This document shows positions 49,379 to 59,371 of a stretch of 64,000 nt of DNA, one piece after another. The position numbers were made by a program, and so were the translations under genes. The notes below the pieces were generated by a model that saw only the letters and a program-made list of their open reading frames with translations, ran no database searches and was not told where the DNA came from. How positions within the stretch are numbered: position 1 is the stretch's first letter; every line of letters begins with the position of its first letter. The stretch is taken from positions 441 to 64,440 of the forward strand of contig VXBP01010397.1 in NCBI GenBank assembly GCA_013400115.1, in the 5' to 3' direction. Source of the stretch: Rhinopomastus cyanomelas. Taxonomy: Eukaryota; Chordata; Aves; Bucerotiformes; Rhinopomastidae.

Positions 49379-50570
49379 TAGAATCACAGAATCATTCAGG
49401 CTGGATAAGACCCTTGGGATCACCAAGTCCAGCCATCAACCCTACTCTACAAGTTCACCCCTAAACCAGATCCCCCAACACCACATCTAAGCATCTTTTA
49501 GACTCATCCAGGAGTGGTGACTCAACCACCACCTTGGGCAGCCCATTCCAGTGCCTACCACTTTCTTCATGAAGAACTTTTTCCTGATGTCTAATCTAAA
49601 GCTACCCTGTTGAGGCTTGAAGCCATTCCCTCGGGTTCTGTCACTAACTACCTGTGAGAAGAGACCAGAACCAACATCTCCACAATGTCCTTTCAGAGAG
49701 TTGTAGAGAGTGATGAGGTTTCTCTTAAGCCTCCTCTTCCTCAGACTAAACAGCCCCAACTCTCTTAATCTCTCCTCATAAGATTTATTATATTTATTCT
49801 CCAGGCCCTTCCCCAGCTTTGTTGCCCTCCTCTGCACTCACTCCAGCACCCCAATGTTCCCTTGTACTGAGGTGCCCAAAACTGGACCCAGTCCTCAAGG
49901 TGCAGCCTCACCAGTGCTGAGTACAGGAGGACAATCACCTCCCTACTCCTGCTGGACACAAGTTTCTAATCCAGGCCAGGATTCCACTGGCCTTCTTGGC
50001 CACCTGCGCACACTGCTGTCTCATATTCAGCCACCTGTCAGTTAGAACCTCCAGGTCCCTTTCTGCCAGACTGCTATCCAGCCACCCTGTCCCAAGCCTG
50101 TAGCGTCACCTGGGATTGTTGTGACCAAAATGCAGGACCCGACACTTAGCTCTGTTGAAACCCACACAATCACCCTCAGCCCACCGATACCGTCTGTCCA
50201 GGTCCCTCTCTACAGCCTTACTACCCTCCAGTATATTGACACTCCCTGCCTACTTGGTGTTTGCAGACTTACTGAGGCTGCACTCAATGTCCACATCAAG
50301 ATCCTTGATAAAGATGTTGAACAGGAGTGGCCCCAGCACCGAGCCCTGGGGGACACCACTTGTGACTGGCTTCCAAGAGGATTTAGCTCCACTGACCACG
50401 GCTCTCTGGGCCCAGCCATCCAGCCCGTGTTCCACCCAGCAGAGTATGTGCCTGTCCAAGCCGTGGGCAGCCACCTTACTCATGAGGATGTTGTGAGGGA
50501 CAGTGTCGAAGGCCTTACTGAAGTCCAGATAGGCTTTCCCTCATCAACTCAGCAGGTCATCTTGATTGAA
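49379..50570 (-). mobile_element. CR1 LINE, RT to 3' end, minus strand, 1.2 kb
   Basis: One of the longest contiguous copies. The 3' end is AGAATCACAGAATCATTCAGG and the 3' UTR is of the GGATCACCAAGTCCAGCC type. Reading leftwards from 50,570, the minus strand codes for AYLDFSKAFDTVPHNILMSKV (first catalytic Asp block intact) and the TSGVPQGSVLGPLLFNIFI block. It then reads SKSANTK where FADDTK is expected, followed by a stop. The ORF2 C-terminal half is recognisable in several frames. A frame of 116 codons survives at 49,487-49,837. The 5' truncation lies just upstream of the first RT Asp block. Confidence 0.95.
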
Positions 50571-52059
50571 ATCTAAGATGACCTTTATTTTTACTTTTTA
50601 ACTTTCTCAACAGAGGCTGAATTTGGGTGCCTCAACTCTGAATCACCCTGCAGCTTCTTTTGTCTTAAGATGTCTTTTGACTTCTTTGTCAAGATGGGCT
50701 GGACATTTTCTCTTCAAGGGAGGGATGTTGAGTGTTGGGTCACTGTATTTATTGCATGGTAGACCTGCACTGCGTCTTGTACTGGACTTGGAGGAAGAAG
50801 GAAATCAAGTGCCTGATCTGATATTAAAGTGAGGAGGGGCTTTCCCACTGTGGGGGGAAAAAACACTCTAAACTGAAAACAAAGGAAAAACAATGAAAAA
50901 CAAAACCAAAAAGGGAGTGGTCATTACTGTTTCTAAAATGTACCCGGCAGGTATTTCTCTGCACCCTCTCCACCATCACTTCTAATATGCATGCACAAAC
51001 AAGTTGCCTTTTCTCTCTTGGGTTTGCTGTGTCTTTTTTCTGAACTCTACAGTGAAGTTTGAGTTTAAGACGGGCTCAAGCCCAGCTCCACCACCTCTGA
51101 GCTCTGGATGCAGATTGTTCTCTAGTGGTTCGGGACCCATCTCTACCTATAATCCCGGGCTAATGATTTCACCATTTGCTGTCATCGCACCCGTGCCTGG
51201 AGCTCCCTCCCTCCCTCAGCGCGCCAGACAAAAATACTCCTCATTTTCACAGCCCTCGGGCCACGAAGCCCTCATAGGCAAAGAAGTGACAGTAAAATTA
51301 TTGCCATCTACACCCTGACCCTGTGCACACTGTGGAAAGGGTGTGCATTGCACTGGACCAACACATTGAATCAGCGTCTCTGGACGAGGGGAGAACAAAC
51401 CATCTTTCTCCGATAGTGTTGTCTCTTGCCAACCTCCTCGCCTGCCGGCAGCCACAATTAAGAGTAGGATCAGGACGTGGAGGGTGTGAGCAGAGCGTCG
51501 AGGTGCCCCAGGATCTCGGCTTGCTTTAGCGCCGCCTGGTGGACGTTGCTGGCCAGTGTCATTTAACCTCCGGCAGCGTTGCCGGTCGTGGTTGCTGTCT
51601 TTTGGATGACAGGATGTGTTTCCCAAGCATGACTGAAGACCAGATTTATATGCAAAATTCGTGCTGTTCTTCTGTTCCAGAAGCATGCTTTTTATGATAT
51701 ATTCCTTTTTTAGACCACCAGAGCAAGGTAAGAAAACATATGCCGCATCACATCTGCTCTTTGGAGCTTGGAAAATAGACCCAGGGTGAAAATGAGAACT
51801 TTTACTGAGGTAAAGGCAGTCACATCACAGAAAATGATCACAACAGTGTCATAGGACACTACTGAACTAAAAGGTCTTGATTGTTGTTTTATACATAAGA
51901 AAACTGAAGCAGAGGGAAGGGCTGATTCTTCAACTCCTCACAGCTATTACAGGTGGGTGTGAGAGAGATGTAGAGCAGGTGATGAGACCAAATTAGGGCA
52001 TTTCTCCTCCAAAGCAGCCAAAGCATGATGGGCTCATGGCAAATCACATAGGCTGGAGA
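50571..52059. other. unique sequence with a CpG-rich core
   Basis: No transposon. The interval 51,216-51,600 has clearly more CpG than its surroundings and is listed as a candidate regulatory element. It contains a 156-codon minus frame (51,216-51,686), the longest frame outside CR1, of no recognised family. Confidence 0.4.
51216..51600. promoter_or_regulatory. small CpG-rich element, possible promoter or enhancer
   Basis: I count roughly 16 CpGs between 51,377 and 51,590 in a window that otherwise has few. The left part contains GGCAAAGAAGTGACAGTAAA, an AT-rich block with TGACAG (TALE-type core) and no repeat signature. A minus-strand 156-codon frame spans it with a hydrophobic LHVLILLLIVAAG stretch, but neighbouring codon evidence is lacking. 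It may be a small CpG island for an unannotated transcript, or just a local GC excursion. Confidence 0.25.
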
Positions 52060-52368
52060 GNTGGAGCTGGGCTATTCTCAGTGTCATGTAGTGATAGGAC
52101 GAGGGGCAATGGTTGTGAGCTGGAACATAGAAGGTTCCACATCAACCTGAGAAGGAACTTCTTCACGGTGAAGGTGACAGAGTACTGGAACAGGCTGCCC
52201 AGGGTGGTTGTGGAGTCTCCCTCACTGGAGATGTTCAAGGCCTGCCTGGATGTGTTCCTGTGTGACTTGGTCTAGGTGATCCTGCTGTGTCAGGGGGATT
52301 GGACTAGATGATCTTTCGAGGTCCCTTCCAGTCCATAATGATTCTATGATTCTATGATTCTATGATCT
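52060..52368 (+). mobile_element. CR1 LINE 3' end
   Basis: It begins at the GGAGCTGGGCTATTCTCAGTG motif and codes for CSDRTRGNGCELEHRRFHINL and FKACLDVFLCDLV in one open frame. The 3' UTR is of the GTGTGACTTGGTCTAGG type, with three clean ATTCTATG units. The single ambiguous base of the window (N at 52,061) falls at its 5' end. Confidence 0.95.
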
Positions 52369-54295
52369 AGGGAAGTCTGTGAAAAGAACAGCTGGCTGAT
52401 CACCCTATGAAGAACAGCTCAGCCTGCCTTCAGGGTCAGGGGTAGAAGAACCTTACACAAGTGAGTCTCACATATGTCTCTTTGCAGAAGATGACCTTGA
52501 ACTGTGAGAGACAAGGGGCTTTTGTCCTTCTGATCCTGACAATTTTACTTCTTTCTGCTCTAGCTCTGCCCACTACTGTTGCCCCTAGGAAAAGCCTGTT
52601 TCCTGCTCAGCCTTGAATGTGGTGTCCGGGAAGGAACACCGTGAGATGTCCAAAGAATTTAAAGAATTCTGATGATTTATGTTGCTGCCTGATTTGACTT
52701 TTCTCTTCTTGTTGTGCGGCCTCTCTCTACAGGAGTCCCTGGTCCTCTCAGCACCAAATTTCCACCACTCAAGGTGCCAAATTCTGGCAGAGGGGTGTAT
52801 TCTGCCAGCAGAGGGTGAGCTGGGTAATGCCCTGAGGAACAGGGCACCATAAAGTTGTGTTTACAAAAGAGGGCATGGAGTTTGGCTGCAGTGTCACGAT
52901 GCCTTATTGCATTACAGTAAACTAGTGACATGTCAACAACAGTCAAGCAAGAGATGCTCAGAGAAATGACCCCTCTCTGCTTGTGGTAAGCACCATTGAA
53001 GAGAGCTGCATATAAAACATCAGACACTGTAGAGTTTATGGGACTCGACATCCCAACCGTTTCAGTTGGAGAAAGTCAGAAAGTTCTCCAGAGGGACCCC
53101 TCTAGAACATTCCATTTATGTGGAGACAGCTCTGCCTCTTGGTTCGTCTGAAAAGCATTGTTCACTGCTAGGCCACCAGTTCAGCTCCTCTCTAGGCCAG
53201 AGTGAGTCAAACTTCTCATAACTGGAACACAAATGAACTGGAATCACAGCTTGGTTTCGAGAGCACAAATATTCATCATCTCAGCTGGGGCCTCCAGGCT
53301 GTCAGGTCAGAGAAGACAATTTCCCTAGCTTTCAGCCTGACACATGGAGAAAGTTCCCATTGTTTTGCTATGCAGATAAAATCAGCCAAGCCTGCAGGAT
53401 TTGGGGTAAGATCCACCAGAGACCAGATGTTCTGTGCCTGGCAACAGAACGCTCAGAGCCCTGGACTGCCGTTACGTGCGTGTGTGAAGGAGACATCCTG
53501 CCTCCACGGGCAATTCCTCCGCAGACATCCCTCAGGTAAAACGTGAGCTCTTTCCAGATGCTAAAGCAACTATGGGATTAGGCAGGGCTGTTGTGAATTT
53601 CTTGCTAACATTTGGAAACCTGAGAAGATTAAAACCTTCCAGGGATTTCACCAATCTCATGAGTTCTGTACCAGGCTTAACCAAAGTCCTACACAATATC
53701 CTCACCTAAGACTAGACTTAGATCCTATTAAAATGCAGGGAGAAGAGGTATTGAGAACGAGAGAACTTTTCTAAAAAACCTCTGTATATAGCTTCCAGCA
53801 TAACAATTAGGAAATAAAGTTTTTAAAGGGATGTACAGAGACTCTTTATCTTAATTATAGCTTCACAGTTCTGCTACAAGGAACATATACACACAGCTTT
53901 ATAAACATATACATTTACATGTGCATATACATTTTTGCTTATTTATATAGCTAGATAGACAGTTATCCTGCTGTGCCTGTTGCTAGCATTCCAACAGAGC
54001 ACCAGCACCAGAAGTCTTCCTAAATCTGCTCTTGTAGCTGAAGAGTTTTCAGAGGATATCTTCCTCACACATACAAGTTTGCATCTGTTTCTCACGTCTT
54101 TACAGAAAGGAATTCCATTCATTTCCCATCGTTGTTAAAGTGAGGATACAAAGAGCATAAAAGGAATAAAATGAAAACAAGTGTAGAAGCCCGTTAAAAG
54201 AGTAGCTCAGCCTTTGACTTGCCCACATGTTTCTTTTAAGAAAGGCATAGAGAAATTTGCTGAGACTTTGGAAAAGGTCAGTCAAAAAATTGTAA
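52369..54295. other. unique non-coding sequence, 1.9 kb
   Basis: Frames of 124 codons (52,677-53,051 minus) and 114 codons (53,202-53,546 plus) have no recognisable domain. AT-rich, TATA-type simple sequence lies near 53,880-53,960. No gene call. Confidence 0.4.
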
Positions 54296-54803
54296 ATCAC
54301 AGAATCACAGAGGAAGGGACCTCAAAAGATCATCCAGTCCAATCTCCCTGCCACAGCAGGATCACCTAGACCAAGTCGCTCAGGAACATGGCCAGGCGAG
54401 TTTTAAATGTCTCCAGAGGAAAAGACTCCACAGCCTCCCTGGGCAGCCTGTTCCAGTGCTCTGTCACCCTCACTGCAGAAGTTCCTTCTCTATGTGGAAC
54501 CACCTATTTTCCAGCTCACAACCGTTGCCCTTTGTCGTGTCATTACATGGCACTGAGAAGAGCCCGGCTCCATCCTCCTGACACCCACCCCTCAAATATT
54601 TGTAGACATTACTGAAGTCACCCCTCAGTCTCCTTTTCTGCAAGCTAAAGACACACAGCTTCCTCAGTCTTTCCTCATAAAGGAGGTGTTCCACTCCCTT
54701 CATCATCTTTGTAGCTTCGTGTTGGACTCCCTCCAGTAGTTCTGTGTCCTTGAGCTGCGGGCCCCAGAACTGGACACGATATTCCAGATGTGGTCTCATC
54801 CTA
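54296..54803 (-). mobile_element. CR1 LINE 3' end, minus strand
   Basis: AATCACAGAATCACAGAGGAAGGGACC, then the 3' UTR of the CACCTAGACCAAGTCGC type and the ORF2 tail. The minus-strand frame (54,470-54,877) codes for RMRPHLEYRVQFWGPQLKDTE, a QHEATKMMKGVEHLLYEERL-like stretch and the GDFSNVYKYLRGGCQEDGAG tail. A 7-12 bp gap near CACTGCAGAAGTTCC breaks the last part. Confidence 0.94.
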
Positions 54804-55212
54804 CAGAGCTCATGAGCTGGCAATTTTTGCCTCCTCCATGAAAAGAAGATGGGGAAGGATGAGCACTCGCAAATCAACTCTCAAACATTGGGAGGAAAAA
54901 TAACCACAACCATCATAATGTTCCAGTTTCCATACAGGGCACTGAATCAGCAGATCTCACAACAGACTTGCACAGGAGATTCCAAAATAATTACTTTTAT
55001 TTTTCAGAGGAGGAAAGATCTTGGCACTGTATCACCAGCCTGGTGACAGAGAGAGGAATAAAATGGCAAGCTCTGAAAACTTGTCTAAACCTGGAGGGCC
55101 CAGTGTCATATGTGCCATTTCTAATCCAGCTTCATTATAGGAAAACTACTGAAAAGGACGTGACATTAGTGGGGAAAAAAGTATCCTTGGTCATTATAAG
55201 CATTTTAACAGG
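54804..55212. other. unique spacer
   Basis: Nothing recognised. Confidence 0.5.
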
Positions 55213-55519
55213 TTCATAGAATCATAGAATGTGTTGGGCTGGAAGAGGCCTTTAAAGGTCATCCAAGTCCAACACCCCCTACAACAAGCAGGGATATCTT
55301 TAACTACAACAGATTGCTCAGAGCCCACTCAAGCCTGACCTTGAGTGTCTCCAGAGATGGAGCATCCACCAACTCTCTAGGCAACCTGTTCCAGTGATCT
55401 ACCACCCTCAGATTAAAGAACTTTTTCCTAACGTCCAGCCTAAATGTACCCTTTTCTAGTCAAAACCTTTACCCCTCACCCTTTCATGTATTGGAAGCTG
55501 CTGTAAGGTCCCACCAGGT
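55213..55519 (-). mobile_element. CR1 LINE 3' end, minus strand, distinct subfamily
   Basis: TTCATAGAATCATAGAATGTG, TTGGGCTGGAAGAGGCC, and then a 3' UTR with GAGTGTCTCCAGAGATGGAGCATCC and CAACCTGTTCCAGTGATC. This subfamily differs from all others in the window by its AATGTGTTGGGCTGG tip. It is moderately diverged. Confidence 0.92.
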
Positions 55520-55645
55520 TGTGGGGAAAGGCTGCAAAGCTGACAAGAAATATCCCTCTTACATTTAGTCTGTCTCCAAAAACTTGCTATGCCAGCTCTT
55601 TCTGTGGCCGCTGTAATATTGTCACATCAAACATTTTTTCCTCAG

Positions 55646-55721
55646 ATTTTGAAATCAAGTACCTGCCAGGCTGGGATCTGTGCAGAAAGTGTGCCAGTAT
55701 GAGGAAGCGACGTAATGAAGG
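55646..55721 (+). other. weak candidate internal exon
   Basis: A polypyrimidine tract and AG (TTTTTTCCTCAG, ending 55,645) precede 76 bp open in one frame, coding for FEIKYLPGWDLCRKCASMRK and a few more residues. A GT follows (GAAGGGTAACC). The peptide has a CxxC and a basic end, but I recognise no family. The donor is only moderately consensus-like and 76 bp is short. A chance match to splice signals is the more likely explanation. Confidence 0.12.
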
Positions 55722-56169
55722 GTAACCAGAACAACTGGTGCTTAATTTAATACCCAGTACTACAGAGGAATGTTTTGCAGCCATATGGTGATCTAGATTT
55801 TTCAAAGAAAACTTAGAGGAGCTGGTGATTTCATGAATTCAGCTGAATGTTTAAAACAGTCATCAGAAAAAGGAAGAGGCTAAAGAGGTGAGCAGAAAAG
55901 AACTAAAGCCACCATGAAACAGTAAAATGAAGACTCCCGTCCATGTATCAGCAGTTCAAAGATCTGCTCAACTTTCTAAATCTTGAGGCGCACAGGGATT
56001 TGACTGCTGCTAGAAAGAAGACTGGAAAATAGATTCACCTGGCTGTTTCAATCTTTGCCTATTTTTTGAGGGGACTTCCCAGGTTGCCAGTGCAGTGCTG
56101 CTCCCATCTGGACATGAAGTCGGCCTTGGTCCAGTTATAAGCCACAGTATGCCTTGCAAATAGGTCTCT

Positions 56170-56640
56170 CATTCAGATTAAAGCAGAGGTGAAAAATTAC
56201 CTTAGCCAGGCATGTCAGATGCAGCTGTAGATCATTATATCAATAAATATTGATGAGGCACTAATCTGCTTGGGTGACAGTAATCCTGGTTGTGGTTGAA
56301 AGGCTTCTGCTTTACCAGAATACATGCTCCTCTGCTATTTAGCTACTAATGAAACTGAGTATACTGAAGTATGATAGAACCCCACAGAATTATGAAAAGC
56401 AATTGAATAGAGAACTACTATTAATTACTTCTGTGCTGTAATATTAGCAGAGTGCCAGGGAGCTTAACAGGAGGTGAACTGCGATTGCACTCACGGGAAT
56501 ACCTTTTTAATCTGTGTATTTAAATCAAGCAGTGGATTCCCACTTAACTTGCACAGGAGCTCAGTATGTAATTAGTCCATCAGTGATATGTCTTGGTGAC
56601 AAATAGTTCCAACAACTTGAGCAATCGTCTTTAGTCCAGG
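56170..56640. promoter_or_regulatory. candidate conserved non-coding element
   Basis: Unique AT-rich block with many TAATTA/ATTAAT-type cores (ATCAATAAATATTGATGAGG, TATTAATTACTTC, GTAATTAGTCCATCAG), a CAGATGCAGCTG E-box pair and no coding frame or repeat signature. Texture-based inference. Confidence 0.25.
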
Positions 56641-57990
56641 ATGACTTTAAATCACACAGATGTTTCAGAGGAACTGCTAAGAGGAGGATCTTGCTGTATC
56701 TACCTTTTCTGCTACGCTTCCTTCCCAGGCTTCCTCTAAGTCTCTTGGCCAGACGTAAGGCGCCAGGATAGATAGGGTCTTGTGATTTGATTTTACACGA
56801 CCGTTGCTCTATGTTGTGTTAAATGTATGCTGTCGGTTCCAGGTGGCACCTTGGTGAGAACCCAAGGCCTGTGCCAAAGTTATGTCAGTGCAAAAACATA
56901 AATGCGTATGACCCATGTTATTTGTTGTCCCTCCAGGAAGACAAGCCAGAGGGGGTTTTTCTATTCATCAGCAAAGGGTGCTTACAATTAGTTAACTTTA
57001 TCTTTTTGTCAGAAAGCACAATTGTTGATGGCATTTCTGAGACCTCTTGGCAGGAGTTTTACTTGATATACAAGTGCAAGATTGCTTTAGAAGAAGGGAT
57101 CAAGTAATTAACACGGCAGCCACTCAGCAGTGCCCGTGGTAAGAAAATGCTTTCCATAACAACCAGCTTTTGCTTTGAGCTTACTGTAACATCAACTTCT
57201 GGCTTGATGTTTCCTATTTATCCTCCCTTCTGGAAGGCAGCAACCAGTGGAGAATGTGTAGATAGACCAATTTGTCAGGTTTAAATCTGGCAATGAATTG
57301 AAAGCAAATCTGCCCAAATTTTACATACTGTCTTAGTTTGAATTTGGTCAGTTTCTTGGCCTCAGAGAACAGTGAGTTACTATGGAAACCTGTAACAAAG
57401 GATCTTGGAATTCCGAGCTCTCCCTCAGTTTCAGTATTGGCTAATAGGCAACTCTGAACCGATATGACGGGTTTGGAGCTTCCAGTTAGCTTGTGGTTTC
57501 CAGCTCCCCCTTCTTCTTCTTAACTTCACTTTTGTTGTGACATATGGTGTTGAGCTGAACAAGGCAGCCATCTTGTCCTCAGAACACAGTGACTAGGAAG
57601 AGAGTGGAGCTTCAAAGAAAAGCAGAAGGAGGGTTTTGTCTGAATTCCATTGTTTGCTGAAAGAGGGCGAGTTCTTCTCTCTTTAGTGTCTGCAGGAATC
57701 GCCACACCGATTCCTGACCTGGAAGGACGTGGAACAGGGGACACTGCATGCCCCTACAAGAGCATGGACTGAATGGACTCTAAATTTCCACAAGATGCAA
57801 GAGCTGCTGGAAGTCTCTTCCATTTGAGGGGTTGGAGATAGCAGTTTGGCCCAGTTATGTAATAACAAGATTAATCTCTTTATGTCTTTCATGTGGGGTG
57901 AACTCAATGTGTTTTGAGTTTTTTCCCAAAATCAAGTGAGTTTTATTTTTTCACTGCAATTTATAAGTGTTTTTCAAACTCTCATTGTTT

Positions 57991-58068
57991 AGAATCATAG
58001 AAGCATAAGGGATTGGAAGGGACCTCGAAAGATCATCTAGCCCAATCCCCCTGCCAGAGCAGGCTCAC
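57991..58068 (-). mobile_element. solo CR1 tail, 78 bp
   Basis: AGAATCATAGAAGCATAAGGGATTGG, then GAAGGGACCTCGAAAGATC and CCCCTGCCAGAGCAGGCTCACC. Reverse-strand 3' tip of the TTGGACTAGATGATC type with no body, ending where a different CR1 subfamily starts 15 bp later. Confidence 0.9.
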
Positions 58069-58083
58069 CTCACTGGAGAAGCC

Positions 58084-58392
58084 ATGGAATCAGAGTCACT
58101 CAGGGTAGGAAGAAACCATCGTCCTGTTCCAACACCCCCAGCACAGGCAGGGACACCCCACCCTAGACCAGGCTGGCCAGAACCACATCCAGCCTGGACT
58201 TAAACACCTCTAAGGAGGGGGCCCCAACCACCTCCCTGGGCAACTCATTCCAGGCCCTCACCACTGTCACGGTGAAGAACTTCCTCCTCACATCCACTCT
58301 AAATCTACCCATCTCCAGCTTTGCTCCATTCCCCCTAGTCCTGTCACTACACACTGTCCTAAATAGTCCGTCCCCAGCCTTTTTGTAGGCCC
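58084..58392 (-). mobile_element. CR1 LINE 3' end, minus strand
   Basis: ATGGAATCAGAGTCACTCAGGGTAGGAAGAAACC-type tip, then GGCCAGAACCACATCCAGCCTGG and the ORF2 tail. The minus frame (58,163-58,354) codes for CSDRTRGNGAKLEMGRFRVD, then RRKFFTVTVVRAWNELPREV and ends FKSRLDVVLASLV with an intended stop. This subfamily is distinct from its two neighbours. Confidence 0.92.
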
Positions 58393-58449
58393 ATTAGAAT
58401 ATTAACTAAATCAACTAATTAATTTCATCTTGGGATAAAACCCTGACGA

Positions 58450-59124
58450 ATGCTTAAGCTATTGTTCAATCTATTCATTGATGACTTGGATGAGGGATTG
58501 GCATGCACTGTCAGCAAGTTTGCTGATGACACAAAGCTGGGTGGTGTCACCGACACCCCAGCAGACTGTGCTGCCATTCAGCGAGATCTGGACAGGCTGC
58601 AGAGCTGGGCTGAGGAAAATTTAATGAGTTATAACAAGGGTAAGTGTAGAGTCTTACATCTGGGAAAGAACAACCCTAGGTACCAGTATAGGTTGGGGAC
58701 TGACCTGTTGGAGTGTAGCGTAGGGGAAAGGGACTTGGGGGTCCTGGTGGACAACAAGATGACTATGAGCCAGCAATGTGCTCTTGTGGCCAAGAGGGTC
58801 AACAGCATCCTGGGGTGGATTAGAAGAGGGGTGGTTAGCAGATCAAGAGAGGTTCTTCTCCCCCTCTACTCTGCCCTGGTGAGACCACACCTGGAGTATT
58901 GTGTCCAGTTCTGGGCTCCTCAGTACAAGAGGGATGTGGAGCTTCTGGAGAGAGTTCAGCGTAGGGCAACGAAGATGCTGAGAGAGGTGGAGCACCTCCC
59001 TTACGAGGAGAGGCTGGTGGAGCTGGGTCTCTTGAGCTTGGAGAAAAGGACACTGAGAGGTGACCTCATTAATGTCTATAAATATTTGAGGGGTGGGTGT
59101 CAGGAGGATGGAACTGGGCAATGA
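58450..59124 (+). pseudogene. CR1 ORF2 fragment: RT active site and C-terminal region
   Basis: A 224-codon frame, the longest in the window, encodes the C-terminal half of CR1 ORF2, the enzyme that copies CR1 RNA into DNA at a nicked target. In order it shows FNLFIDDLDEG (residues 6-16), the catalytic FADDTKLGG (24-32), CAAIQRDLDRLQSWAEENLM (40-59), CRVLHLGKNN (66-75), SQQCALVAKRVNSILGWIRR (about 107-126), ALVRPHLEYCVQFWAPQYKR and ERVQRRATKM. The endonuclease and the N-terminal RT blocks are missing through 5' truncation, so it cannot act alone. The initial ATG is incidental. The frame ends at a stop created by the small deletion near 59,118. Confidence 0.93.
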
Positions 59125-59371
59125 TTGTAAGCTGGAACACAGGAGGTTCCACATCAACCTGAGAAGGAACTTCTTCCCAGTGAGGGTGACGGAGCACTGG
59201 AACAGGCTGCCCAGGGGGGTTGTGGAGTCTCCCTCACTGGAGATGTTCAAGATCCGCCTGGATGTGTTCCTGTGTGACTTGGTCTAGGTGATCCTGCTGT
59301 GTCAGGCGGATTGGACTAGATGATCTTTCGAGGTCCCTTCCAGTCCGTAATGATTCTATGATTCTATGATT
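58450..59371 (+). mobile_element. CR1 LINE, RT active site to 3' end, best preserved copy
   Basis: A 922-bp 5'-truncated copy starts just before the RT active site and ends in clean ATTCTATG units (59,351-59,371). The first 675 bp remain open (separate entry). At about 59,117-59,121 a deletion of about 50 bp joins GGAACTGGG to CAATGATTGTAAGC and shifts frame. The rest of ORF2 (to FKIRLDVFLCDLV, stop at 59,287) follows in another frame. The 3' end matches the copies at 687, 3,191 and 52,060. Confidence 0.96.

Larger units (their letters stand above)
55520..57990. other. unique non-coding sequence, 2.5 kb
   Basis: It contains a weak candidate exon (55,646-55,721) and an enhancer-like AT-rich block (56,170-56,640), both listed separately. 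The stretch 57,330-57,900 has an LTR-like feel, but I could not define ends. Confidence 0.4.
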
